From positions 1 to 64,000 of the forward strand of contig NZ_JAMSKT010000015.1 of NCBI RefSeq assembly GCF_023806125.1: a stretch of DNA of 64,000 bases, written 5' to 3'. The DNA is from Clostridium caldaquaticum. Its GTDB lineage: Bacteria; Bacillota; Clostridia; Clostridiales; Clostridiaceae. A program made the position numbers and the translations under genes. A model generated the notes under the pieces. The model searched no databases and was not told the origin of the DNA. It saw only the letters and a list, made by a program, of their open reading frames with translations. Positions 45,133 through 53,730 of this stretch are shown one piece after another (the stretch's first letter is position 1; each line of letters begins with the position of its first letter).

Positions 45133-46266
45133 ATGAATTTTAAAGATGCATTACAAACAATTGAACTGGTGCTAGAAAGCGGAGATGTACCTTTATTAAT
45201 AGGAGAGAGCGGTATTGGAAAAACTGCTCTTATTAAAAGACTTTGCAGGGAGAAAGGTTATTATAATATTGTTATAGATGGAAATTTGCTGAAGGAAGGA
45301 GAAATAGGAGGACTGCCTATAGTTGAAGAATATACTGCCTTCATTGATAGAAAACAAGTTAAAAAGAAAAAAACTGTATATGCAGTTCATACTAAGCTTC
45401 AGGAAATTGATGAGATTCTTACAAAAGAGCCTGAAAGTACGGTTCTTCTTTTTATAGATGAGATAAACCGATGTGAACATTCAGTACAGCAGGAGATAAT
45501 GAACATTATATTAAATAGAGAGATTAATGGATATAAGCTTCCAGAGTCTGTTAAGGTAGCTGCTGCTATGAACCCTTCTAATAAATATGAAAACTACAGT
45601 GAAAGTGATTATCAGGTTGTGGATATGGATCCTGCTCAGGAAGACCGTTTTGTATGGATCGAAATGGAATCTGATGTAAAGTCTTGGATTTCTTGGGGCA
45701 TAGAAGAAGGGGGAATACATGAGGATATTTTAAATTTTATTTCCAGTTTCCCACAATATTTGCATACGCCATATTCAAATGAAATGGTGAAGGCAACTCC
45801 AAGAAGCTGGGAGAGGGTTTCAAAGGCTTATAAGATCTATTTAAATAAAAAAGATGATATTCCAAGTAGAATTTTTCAAAATGTAGTAAAGGGCAATGTT
45901 GGTGTTAGTATTGCACAAGAATTTTATAGTTTTTTAGAAAACAATAAAAATCCTCTTATTAGACCAGAGGATATTTTTGCAGAGGAAGAACTTACTGAAA
46001 CTTTAATAAATAAAATTAAAAAGGAAAATCATTCAAGACTTTATATGTCAGCTAAAAATGCATTAAACTACATTAAAGATAAAGAAGAGAAGAATAAAGA
46101 GATAAAATTATTCTCTGAATTTTTGCAGTACTTTCCTCCAGATTTAAAGATGGCTGTTATGAAGGAAATAAGAGAAGTTTATTATGAAGAATTATATAAT
46201 GAATTTCTTATGGAAGATACTTTTATAGAAGGTTTTTTTAAAATTTACAATGAAATAGAGGTATAG
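45133..46266 (+). CDS. MoxR-type AAA+ ATPase
   Basis: This 377-residue AAA+ protein has Walker A LLIGESGIGKTALIKRL (21-37), Walker B VLLFIDEINRCEHSVQQEIM and sensor-like VKVAAAMNPSNKYENY. DMDPAQEDRFVWIEM resembles the MoxR arginine-finger zone, and a C-terminal helical lid follows. MoxR ATPases work with VWA proteins as chaperones that insert metals or remodel complexes, and the next gene encodes such a partner. AAGGAG lies seven bases before the ATG. It is eight bases upstream of the VWA gene. Confidence 0.87.
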   Translation: MNFKDALQTIELVLESGDVPLLIGESGIGKTALIKRLCREKGYYNIVIDGNLLKEGEIGGLPIVEEYTAFIDRKQVKKKKTVYAVHTKLQEIDEILTKEPESTVLLFIDEINRCEHSVQQEIMNIILNREINGYKLPESVKVAAAMNPSNKYENYSESDYQVVDMDPAQEDRFVWIEMESDVKSWISWGIEEGGIHEDILNFISSFPQYLHTPYSNEMVKATPRSWERVSKAYKIYLNKKDDIPSRIFQNVVKGNVGVSIAQEFYSFLENNKNPLIRPEDIFAEEELTETLINKIKKENHSRLYMSAKNALNYIKDKEEKNKEIKLFSEFLQYFPPDLKMAVMKEIREVYYEELYNEFLMEDTFIEGFFKIYNEIEV

Positions 46267-46274
46267 GCAATATA

Positions 46275-47651
46275 ATGGAAGTAAATATGTTTGAGAAGCT
46301 AAGAGGAGAGCTGCTTGCTGAAGTATCAATCTTGGATGAAAATGCAAGGATAACTGAGGAATTTAAAAAAAAATTTTTTAAGCTTATTGAAATTTGTGCT
46401 TTATCCATGATGAATAAAGATGATAATTTCTTTGCTTTCTTTTTTATTCAAATGAAAAGGGAAATAAAAATAGATTTGCCTTCTGCTACTGGAACAAGGA
46501 TAACTAATCAAGGATATGTTATTTATTTTAATCCTTTAGTCGTTTTAGACTGTAGTAGGCTTGAGCTGGAGGCACTTATTAAGCACGAAATATACCATAT
46601 TATGAGTGGACATCATACGAGAGCCAGAGTTCTTAAAAATATGTACAGTGATTTGGCAGTTAATATAGCAATGGATATTTCCGTAAATCAATATATTTTA
46701 AATTTGCCTCTTTGGTCTTACAATATAGAAAATGTAAAACGAAGCTATGATGTGGATTTGAAGGAAGAACAGACTATGGAGCAGTATGCAGCTGCAATAC
46801 AGGCTGCATTAAATAAACGAAAGAGAGTAAAAGATACAGAAGAAGGATTAAATAACTTTGATGAAAATTTAATAAAAGAAAATAGCCATATTTTTAATAC
46901 CCATGATATATGGGATACAGATGAAGAATTAGATGGAGCAATGATAAAAGAAATGACAAAAAAGATGGCTTTAAGTGCATTAAAGGGGAAAATTCCTGAA
47001 AGTATTGATGAGCTTATAAGAGAACTTAATAGAAAAGCTGAAATAAGCTGGAAAGATTATCTTAAGAAACTTTTAGGAAGTCTGCCCTATGGCTATAAAA
47101 AGGTTATTACAAGAAAAGACAGGCGACAGCCAGATAGGCTGGATTTAAGAGGACGTCTTTCAAAGCATATTGCTCAAATTGTAGTTGCAATAGATATTAG
47201 CGGAAGTATAAGTGATAAGCAGATTGAAAATATAATGACAGAGATTTTTTCAATAGTTAAGAATTATCCTTCAGAAATAACAATTTTAGAATGTGATAGT
47301 GAAGTAAGAAGAGTTTACAAGGTTAAGGATAAAAAAGGAATAAAGAAAAAATTAAATACAAGAGGAAGTACAAAATTTTCTCCTGTGATATACTATATGT
47401 CTCAAAAAAGAATGAGAAATCATATTTTAATCTATTTTACAGATGGCTTAGGAGAAGAGGAATTAAGTTTAGTACCAGTTCATAAAAGAACTATATGGGT
47501 GCTTACAGGGAAAAATGAAGAGCTTTCTCTTAAAAGACCTTATGGAGTAATAAAAAAGCTTTCTAATGTAAAAGCTGCAGAGCCAACTCTAGATTATGCT
47601 CCTGATGCCATAAAAGAATATAGAATGCTTGAATGGCAGCAAAGCAGTTAA
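46275..47651 (+). CDS. VWA-like protein with HExxH metallopeptidase-like region (DUF2201 type)
   Basis: The 458-residue protein joins two parts. Residues 80-150 hold a metallopeptidase-like signature, LIKHEIYHIMSGHHTRA, with His104, Glu105 and His108. From about residue 300 a von Willebrand A domain begins, with the metal site VVAIDISGSISD (Asp307, Ser309, Ser311). This is the layout of VWA-like DUF2201 proteins that pair with MoxR ATPases. Peptidase activity is not proven; such regions can be structural. It starts nine bases after the MoxR gene. No signal peptide, so the trio should act in the cytoplasm. Confidence 0.85.
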   Translation: MEVNMFEKLRGELLAEVSILDENARITEEFKKKFFKLIEICALSMMNKDDNFFAFFFIQMKREIKIDLPSATGTRITNQGYVIYFNPLVVLDCSRLELEALIKHEIYHIMSGHHTRARVLKNMYSDLAVNIAMDISVNQYILNLPLWSYNIENVKRSYDVDLKEEQTMEQYAAAIQAALNKRKRVKDTEEGLNNFDENLIKENSHIFNTHDIWDTDEELDGAMIKEMTKKMALSALKGKIPESIDELIRELNRKAEISWKDYLKKLLGSLPYGYKKVITRKDRRQPDRLDLRGRLSKHIAQIVVAIDISGSISDKQIENIMTEIFSIVKNYPSEITILECDSEVRRVYKVKDKKGIKKKLNTRGSTKFSPVIYYMSQKRMRNHILIYFTDGLGEEELSLVPVHKRTIWVLTGKNEELSLKRPYGVIKKLSNVKAAEPTLDYAPDAIKEYRMLEWQQSS

Positions 47652-47723
47652 ATATGTATAATAATGTTGAAACTTTTGGAGAATATAAGTATTGAAAATC
47701 TACAAAATGTGGAGGTAAATATA

Positions 47724-49025
47724 ATGAATTCTGTGGATAAGTATTCAAAAGTTTCTATAGTGCAGTCAGAGAAGGCTTGGGCAAAGGAACTGACCTACGA
47801 AGATATTAAAACTATGGTAAAAGAAGCTATAAATCTTGCAGGTGGTTTTAATAATTTAATTAAGCCAGGAGATACTGTTGTTATAAAGCCTAATTTAGTA
47901 AGCAGTAAAGATAGTATTACAGGAGAGCCTTTGGATAAAGAAATTAATGGTATTACAACGGACTGGAGGATTACTAAAGCAGTAGTTGAAATGGTCAGAG
48001 AGCTTAACAGCATTGGCAAGGTCTATATAATGGAAGGTTCTGCGGAGTATAAAACAACTGATGTAATGAAAAATCTAAATTATTCTCATGAATATATAAA
48101 AGATGTAGATGGATTTATAGGTATTGAAGAAGACAGCGGGCTTTGGCAGGACTATAATTCGCCTAGCTTGGTCAAAGTTAATCTTCCAAATGGACTTTTG
48201 CATAAAGAGTATTATTTAAACAAGAGATATAAAGAAGCGGATGTGTTAATAAGTATAGCCTGTTTAAAAACTCATGCCAGTGCTGTAGTTACAGGGGGTA
48301 TAAAAAATCTTAGTATTGGAGCTACACCGGCAAATATTTATGGAGCTTCTCAAACGGATAATTCAAGAATGAATATGGTTCCTCATGATAATAAGGACGG
48401 AGATTTGCATAAGTGGATACACGATTATTATCTTTGCAGACCTGCAGATTTTGTTATACTAGATGGCTTGCAAGGCTATCAAAATGGATCTGCACCAGGA
48501 TATGTAAACAGCAGTAAAGAAGATAGGATGAATATGAGACTTGTGATGGCAGGGCGGGATGCTGTAGCAGTAGATACAATTGCTGCTTTGGTTATGAACT
48601 GGGATCCAGGTTCAGTGGGATATTTAAAGTATTTAAGTGACAGCGGTGCTGGTGTTATGGATGTAACAAAGATAAGAGTAGCTGGAAAAGCTGTAGATGA
48701 TGTTAGAAAAGATTTTGGAACTTTAAAGGTACCTCCAAGCGGTGCAAAGAGAATTGGAACCAAAATTGCTCCAAGGTTTAGGGTTAAAAGATTTGAAGTG
48801 AAAGAAAATGAACTAAATATAGATATCGCTGCATTTAAAGATGTGAAAAAGGTAGAATACTACATAGATGATAATATATGCAGTGAAGATTTAAACTTTA
48901 AAAATATTCATGGAAGTTCTAAATTCAAGAAACTTCCTCAAGGAGAACATAAATTAAAGGTTTGTGTATATGACAGCTTTTTAAATCGATCAGAACAAAC
49001 CATACCTTTTTTTATAAGTTATTAA
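47724..49025 (+). CDS. DUF362 domain protein
   Basis: The 433-residue protein has a DUF362 core: IKPGDTVVIKPNLVSSKDS, ITKAVVEMVRELNSIGKVYI, KEADVLISIACLKTHASAVV and GGIKNLSIGATP. The C-terminal 90 residues look like a small beta domain (KVEYYIDDNICSEDL, GEHKLKVCVYDSFL). No ferredoxin Cys motif is present, unlike many DUF362 proteins. Function unknown. GGAGG precedes the ATG at 47724. It lies 72 bases after the VWA gene and may belong to the same transcript. Confidence 0.82.
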   Translation: MNSVDKYSKVSIVQSEKAWAKELTYEDIKTMVKEAINLAGGFNNLIKPGDTVVIKPNLVSSKDSITGEPLDKEINGITTDWRITKAVVEMVRELNSIGKVYIMEGSAEYKTTDVMKNLNYSHEYIKDVDGFIGIEEDSGLWQDYNSPSLVKVNLPNGLLHKEYYLNKRYKEADVLISIACLKTHASAVVTGGIKNLSIGATPANIYGASQTDNSRMNMVPHDNKDGDLHKWIHDYYLCRPADFVILDGLQGYQNGSAPGYVNSSKEDRMNMRLVMAGRDAVAVDTIAALVMNWDPGSVGYLKYLSDSGAGVMDVTKIRVAGKAVDDVRKDFGTLKVPPSGAKRIGTKIAPRFRVKRFEVKENELNIDIAAFKDVKKVEYYIDDNICSEDLNFKNIHGSSKFKKLPQGEHKLKVCVYDSFLNRSEQTIPFFISY

Positions 49026-49035
49026 ATTTAGAAGT

Positions 49036-49073
49036 AAGTCAGCAAGAGTGATTTTAAACTTGCTGGCTTTTTG
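49036..49073 (+). terminator. Terminator after the DUF362 gene
   Basis: AAGTCAGCAAG pairs with CTTGCTGGCTT (one G-U) around a 12-base loop, then TTTGC. It ends the 44-49 kb unit. Confidence 0.8.
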
Positions 49074-49144
49074 CTTAAATTTATGATAAATTCAATTATA
49101 AATATGAAGATTTTAAAGTATATATTAATATGGAGATGTTATTA

Positions 49145-49444
49145 ATGGGAGAAAAAACCATACTTAAAGAGGATGCTAGAATAAAGGTTAAAAAACCAAA
49201 AATGTACCATGTTTATATGCATAACGATGATTATACTACAATGGATTTTGTTGTAGATATATTGATAAAATTTTTTAACAAAACACCTTCAGAAGCAACA
49301 AAGATTATGCTAGATGTACATAAAAGGGGGATGGGCTTAGCTGGCACTTATCCTTATGATATTGCTGTAACTAAAATTAGTCAGGTTCATAAAGAGGCAA
49401 GGGAAAATGGTTTTCCGTTAAAATTAAGTTTGAAAGAGGAATAG
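49145..49444 (+). CDS. clpS: ATP-dependent Clp protease adaptor ClpS
   Basis: The 99-residue ClpS hands N-degron substrates to ClpA. Conserved text: YHVYMHNDDYTTMDFVVDIL (with the NDDYT N-degron pocket), MLDVHKRGMGLAGTYPYDIA. GGAG lies nine bases before the ATG at 49145; two in-frame ATGs upstream would overlap or precede that site. The stop is two bases before clpA, the usual clpS-clpA pair. Confidence 0.95.
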   Translation: MGEKTILKEDARIKVKKPKMYHVYMHNDDYTTMDFVVDILIKFFNKTPSEATKIMLDVHKRGMGLAGTYPYDIAVTKISQVHKEARENGFPLKLSLKEE

Positions 49445-49446
49445 GT

Positions 49447-51672
49447 ATGGAAATAGATAGACTTTTAAATGAGATTTTTATTGCTGCATATAATGAAGCT
49501 AAAGCTGAAAAACATGAATACGTAACTCCTGAACACATATTGTATTCTGCCCTGTTTTTTGATGAAAGCAAGGAAATAGTGGAGAACTGCGGGGGAAATA
49601 TCGAAAAGTTAAAAGAAGATATAAGAGGTTATTTTAGAGATTATGTAGGAAAAACAGATGGTAAGGAGCCTGCACAAACTTTAGGTGTAGAAAATATTTT
49701 GTCTTCAGCTGCAAGCCATGTTTTAGCCTGCGGCAAAAAGGTTATTACCTTTGGTGATGTACTTGTTGCAATATATGATGAAGAAGAAAGTTTTGGAAGC
49801 TTTTTCTTAAGAGAGCAAGGGATAAGAAGAATAGATATTTTAAATTATATTACTCATGGGGTTTCAAAGGACAATAATTATGAACAGACTTCTGATAAGA
49901 ATTCAGAAGATAAAGATTTAAAAGAAGACATGCTAAACAGTTTCTCTGTAGAACTTACTGAAAAAGCAAGAAGGGGAGAGCTTGATCCTTTAATTGGCAG
50001 AGAAGAAATTTTGGAAAGAACACTCCAAGTGCTTTGCAGAAGATTGAAAAACAACCCTATACATGTAGGAGATCCAGGTGTTGGAAAGACAGCAATTACT
50101 GAAGGAATAGCACAGCTTATAGTACAAAACAAGGTGCCTAATCTCCTTAAAAATTATAAAATATATTCCATAGATATGGGAGGTATGCTGGCTGGTACTA
50201 AATATAGAGGAGATTTTGAAGAAAGAATAAAAAAGGTATTAAATCAAATAGTAAAACAAGAAAAAGCTATTGTTTTTATAGATGAAATACATACAGTAAT
50301 TGGGGCTGGTTCAATTTCAGGAGGTACTATGGATGCTTCTAATATACTTAAGCCCTTTTTAGATAGGGGAAAACTTAGGGTAATTGGTTCAACAACCTAT
50401 GAGGAATATAAAAAGATTTTTGAAAAGGACAGGGCACTTTCAAGAAGATTTCAAAAAATAGAAATACCTGAAACTTCCTTAGATGATACTTATAAAATAT
50501 TGCTTGGACTTAGGGAAAGATATGAAGAGTATCATAATGTGTCCTATACGGATAATGCCCTTATGGCAGCTTGTGAGCTTTCTATTAAATATATTCAAGA
50601 CAGACATCTTCCTGATAAGGCTATAGATGTTATAGATGAAGCAGGAGCTTATGCAAGGCTGCATTCTAAGGATAGTAATGAGAGGCTTATTATAACAGAA
50701 AAAGAGATAGAAAAGATAGTTTCTTTTATTGGAAAGGTTCCTGAGAATAGTGTATCAGTTAATGAAATAGATAAGTTAAAAACTTTGGAAGATAGACTTA
50801 AGGAAGTTATATATGGTCAAGATAAAGCAATTGATACAGTAGTTAAGGCAATTAAGCGTTCTAGAGCAGGGTTTAACGAAGGAGAGAAACCAATAGCTAA
50901 TCTGCTCTTTGTTGGGCCAACAGGAGTAGGAAAAACGGAACTTTCAAAGCAGCTTGCGGTAACATTTGGAATTCCATTGATTCGATTTGATATGAGTGAA
51001 TACCAAGAGAAACATACAGTGGCTAGACTTATAGGAGCTCCTCCTGGATATGTAGGCTATGAAGAAGGAGGTCTTCTTACAGAGGCTATAAGAAAAACTC
51101 CTCACTGTGTTCTTCTTTTAGATGAAATCGAAAAGGTGCATCCAGATGTACTTAATGTACTGCTTCAAATTATGGATTATGCAAAGCTTACAGACAATAC
51201 AGGCAAGAAGGCAGATTTTAAAAATGTTATACTTATTATGACATCAAACGCTGGAGCAAAAGAAGTTGGAAAATCTATGATAGGCTTTGGAGAAAGGATT
51301 TTGCATGAGGAGGCAATAAACCAAGAAGTTGAAAGGGTATTTTCTCCAGAATTTAGAAATAGACTTGATGATATAGTAGTGTTTAATAAAATGGATAAAA
51401 ATATGGCAATTTTAATTGCTAAAAGGGCTATAAGAAAATTTGAGGAAAAACTTAAAGTTAAAGGCATAAATTTAGAAGTGAGCAGCAGCTGCTATGAATG
51501 GATTGCAGAAAAAGGAATTTCATCTATATATGGTGCCAGAGAAATAAATAGAGTAGTAGAGCAGAAAATTAAGCCTTACTTTGTTGATGAAGTTCTTTTT
51601 GGCGGACTTTCAAAGGGTGGTACTGCAGCTGTTGATGTTCAGGGTGAGACTATAATTATTAAAAAACTATAG
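49447..51672 (+). CDS. clpA: ATP-dependent Clp protease ATP-binding subunit ClpA
   Basis: The 741-residue Hsp100 unfoldase feeds ClpP. The N-domain (1-145) begins with TPEHILYSALFFDESKEIVE, the docking region for ClpS. D1 has Walker A VGDPGVGKTAITEGIAQ; D2 has FVGPTGVGKTELSKQLA, followed by LLLDEIEKVHPDVLN. MIGFGERILHEE contains the IGF tripeptide for ClpP binding. VGDPGVGKT replaces the more common VGEPGVGKT. It is co-expressed with clpS. clpP is not in the window. Confidence 0.96.
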   Translation: MEIDRLLNEIFIAAYNEAKAEKHEYVTPEHILYSALFFDESKEIVENCGGNIEKLKEDIRGYFRDYVGKTDGKEPAQTLGVENILSSAASHVLACGKKVITFGDVLVAIYDEEESFGSFFLREQGIRRIDILNYITHGVSKDNNYEQTSDKNSEDKDLKEDMLNSFSVELTEKARRGELDPLIGREEILERTLQVLCRRLKNNPIHVGDPGVGKTAITEGIAQLIVQNKVPNLLKNYKIYSIDMGGMLAGTKYRGDFEERIKKVLNQIVKQEKAIVFIDEIHTVIGAGSISGGTMDASNILKPFLDRGKLRVIGSTTYEEYKKIFEKDRALSRRFQKIEIPETSLDDTYKILLGLRERYEEYHNVSYTDNALMAACELSIKYIQDRHLPDKAIDVIDEAGAYARLHSKDSNERLIITEKEIEKIVSFIGKVPENSVSVNEIDKLKTLEDRLKEVIYGQDKAIDTVVKAIKRSRAGFNEGEKPIANLLFVGPTGVGKTELSKQLAVTFGIPLIRFDMSEYQEKHTVARLIGAPPGYVGYEEGGLLTEAIRKTPHCVLLLDEIEKVHPDVLNVLLQIMDYAKLTDNTGKKADFKNVILIMTSNAGAKEVGKSMIGFGERILHEEAINQEVERVFSPEFRNRLDDIVVFNKMDKNMAILIAKRAIRKFEEKLKVKGINLEVSSSCYEWIAEKGISSIYGAREINRVVEQKIKPYFVDEVLFGGLSKGGTAAVDVQGETIIIKKL

Positions 51673-51691
51673 CTGTTTAATATAATTTCAG

Positions 51692-51723
51692 ACTCCTGTT
51701 ATTGCAGGAGTTTTATTTTTTTG
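51692..51723 (+). terminator. Terminator of clpS-clpA
   Basis: ACTCCTG pairs with CAGGAGT around a 6-base loop and is followed by TTTATTTTTTT. Confidence 0.85.
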
Positions 51724-51806
51724 ATAAGTTTACAAATTTGTAATGAAATATAAAAATATTCTTCACTTTTTAGAAGGTTAGAGAACTTTTTTATGCTGCA
51801 AAGTTG

Positions 51807-51844
51807 TGATACAATAGTTTTTGTTGAAAGTGTAAACACTTACA
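51807..51844 (+). promoter_or_regulatory. Extended -10 promoter and palindrome before the Gld-like operon
   Basis: TGATACAAT (51807-51815) is an extended -10 element. A perfect 5-4-5 palindrome, TGTAAACACTTACA, follows at 51831-51844 and overlaps a second one (AAGTGT-AA-ACACTT). It lies just after the expected start site, a good place for a repressor. The regulator is unknown. Confidence 0.4.
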
Positions 51845-51906
51845 GATAGTGGTTATAAAATTGAATATCTGAAATTTTAGAAAAAGATGTACTGGAGGGA
51901 AAATAA

Positions 51907-52839
51907 TTGATTCAGATTGAGAACTTGGTTAAGCGCTATGGACAAAATGTGATATTAAATGGATTAAATTTAACAGTAAACAAGGGAGAAATTCTTGGTT
52001 TTTTAGGTCCAAATGGTGCAGGTAAATCAACTACAATGAATATTATAACGGGATACATTTCCGCAACAGAAGGAAATGTGAAAATTGATGGGCTGGATAT
52101 TTTAGAGCATCCAAAGGCAGTAAAGAAAAAGATAGGATATTTGCCAGAAATACCGCCTCTTTATACAGATATGACCGTTGAAGAGTATTTAAAGTTTGTG
52201 TGCAAAATTAAAAAGATAGAAAGGGATAAAATTTTTGAAACTATAGAAAGAGTAGCTGATATTGTTAAAGTCAGCCATTATAGAAATAGACTTATTAAAA
52301 ATCTGTCAAAGGGATATAAACAGAGAGTAGGCCTAGCTCAAGCAATCATTGGAAATCCTGAATTGTTAATATTAGACGAGCCTACGGTAGGGCTTGACCC
52401 AAAGGAAATTATAGAAATAAGAAACTTAATCAAAGAATTAGGAAAGAATCACACTGTAATCTTAAGTTCTCATATACTTTCAGAAGTAAGTGCAGTTTGT
52501 GACAGAGTTGTAATTATTAATAAAGGTCAAATTGTTGTCAGTGGAACTCCTGAGGAATTATCTAAGAAACTAAGCTATAACAATAAGATGTTATTAAGAA
52601 TTAAAGGTAATGGAAAAGAAGTTTCAAGAATGCTCAATGATATTAATGAAGTTGAGAAGGTTGAAATTCAAAACACTGTTGAAAATGGTACAATTGATAT
52701 ATTAGTGGTAGCTAAACAAGATAAAGATATTAGAGAAACTTTATTCTGGAAACTTTCAAAAGCAGAGGTACCTGTACTTATGATGAAGCCTGTAGACTTA
52801 TCCTTGGAAGAAGTATTCTTGCAGGTAACAACACAATAA
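51907..52839 (+). CDS. ABC transporter ATP-binding protein (GldA-like)
   Basis: The 310-residue ATPase has Walker A FLGPNGAGKSTTMNIITGY, signature NLSKGYKQRVGLAQAI, Walker B LLILDEPTVGLDPKE and the switch His in ILSSHILSE. Its C-terminal domain (about 215-310) is the regulatory tail of the CcmA/GldA class. The start is TTG behind GGAGGG. It forms an operon with an ABC-2 permease, a GldG-like protein and a DUF4340 protein. In Bacteroidetes GldAFG serves gliding and type IX secretion; in Firmicutes the role is unknown. Confidence 0.9.
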   Translation: MIQIENLVKRYGQNVILNGLNLTVNKGEILGFLGPNGAGKSTTMNIITGYISATEGNVKIDGLDILEHPKAVKKKIGYLPEIPPLYTDMTVEEYLKFVCKIKKIERDKIFETIERVADIVKVSHYRNRLIKNLSKGYKQRVGLAQAIIGNPELLILDEPTVGLDPKEIIEIRNLIKELGKNHTVILSSHILSEVSAVCDRVVIINKGQIVVSGTPEELSKKLSYNNKMLLRIKGNGKEVSRMLNDINEVEKVEIQNTVENGTIDILVVAKQDKDIRETLFWKLSKAEVPVLMMKPVDLSLEEVFLQVTTQ

Positions 52840-52853
52840 AGGGGGAGAAAAAG

Positions 52854-53717
52854 ATGTTATCTATATTTAGTAAAGAATTTAAATCCTATTTTTACTCAGC
52901 AACTGGCTATGTATTTATGGGTGTGTTTTTATTTATATGTGGTCTCTTTTTTGCAAATTATAACATAATTCCAGGCAGTTCAGCTTACAGCAGTGTACTT
53001 TCAAGTATTACCTTTATATTTTTAATATTGGTGCCTATAATAACAATGAAGCTTTTAGCAGAGGAGAGACATCAAAAAACAGATCAATTGCTGCTCACTT
53101 CTCCTCTTAGCGTAAGCGAGATAGTAATTGGAAAATATCTTGCATCAGTTGCTTTATTTCTTGTTACATTAGCTATTACTATTTTATATCCTGTAATTTT
53201 AAGTGCTTATGGTAAGCTTCCTGTAGGAGAAATAGCAGCATCTTACATAGGATTTACACTTATGGGGGCAGCCTTTATATCTATTGGTGTTTTTGTATCT
53301 TCATTAACAGAAAATCAGGTAGTTGCTGCGGTTTCTTCCTTTGGTATATTGCTGCTTATATGGATTATAGATTGGATTCAGCAGGGTTTACCATCTGGAG
53401 CTAAAGCCGGTCTTGTTTTTGCTGCTATTCTAGTTTTAGGAATGGCTTTTATAGTTTACACATCTACAAAAAATATAGTTATTCCTGCGGCAATAGCTGT
53501 AGCGGGAGCAGCTGCAATCATTGTATTATATGTTAAGAAAGCAGCCTTATTTGAGGGCTTACTGCCAAAGTTTTTTAGATGGTTTTCTCTTTTAAACAGA
53601 TATGAAAATTTTGGTTCGGGAGTACTTGATGTCAGTTCAATTGTATATTATATAACTTTTAATATAGCCTTTATATTTTTGGCTATACAAATGATAGAAA
53701 AGAGAAGATGGAGCTAA
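52854..53717 (+). CDS. ABC-2 type permease (GldF-like)
   Basis: The 287-residue membrane protein has about six or seven membrane segments. It begins MLSIFSKEFKSYFYSATGYV, the start typical of this permease class, with LAEERHQKTDQLLLTSPLSV as the cytoplasmic coupling helix after the second segment. GGGGGAG precedes the ATG, 14 bases after the ATPase gene. It should pair with the ATPase as an exporter or membrane remodeller; the substrate is unknown. Confidence 0.88.
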   Translation: MLSIFSKEFKSYFYSATGYVFMGVFLFICGLFFANYNIIPGSSAYSSVLSSITFIFLILVPIITMKLLAEERHQKTDQLLLTSPLSVSEIVIGKYLASVALFLVTLAITILYPVILSAYGKLPVGEIAASYIGFTLMGAAFISIGVFVSSLTENQVVAAVSSFGILLLIWIIDWIQQGLPSGAKAGLVFAAILVLGMAFIVYTSTKNIVIPAAIAVAGAAAIIVLYVKKAALFEGLLPKFFRWFSLLNRYENFGSGVLDVSSIVYYITFNIAFIFLAIQMIEKRRWS

Positions 53718-53730
53718 GGAGGGAAAATTT

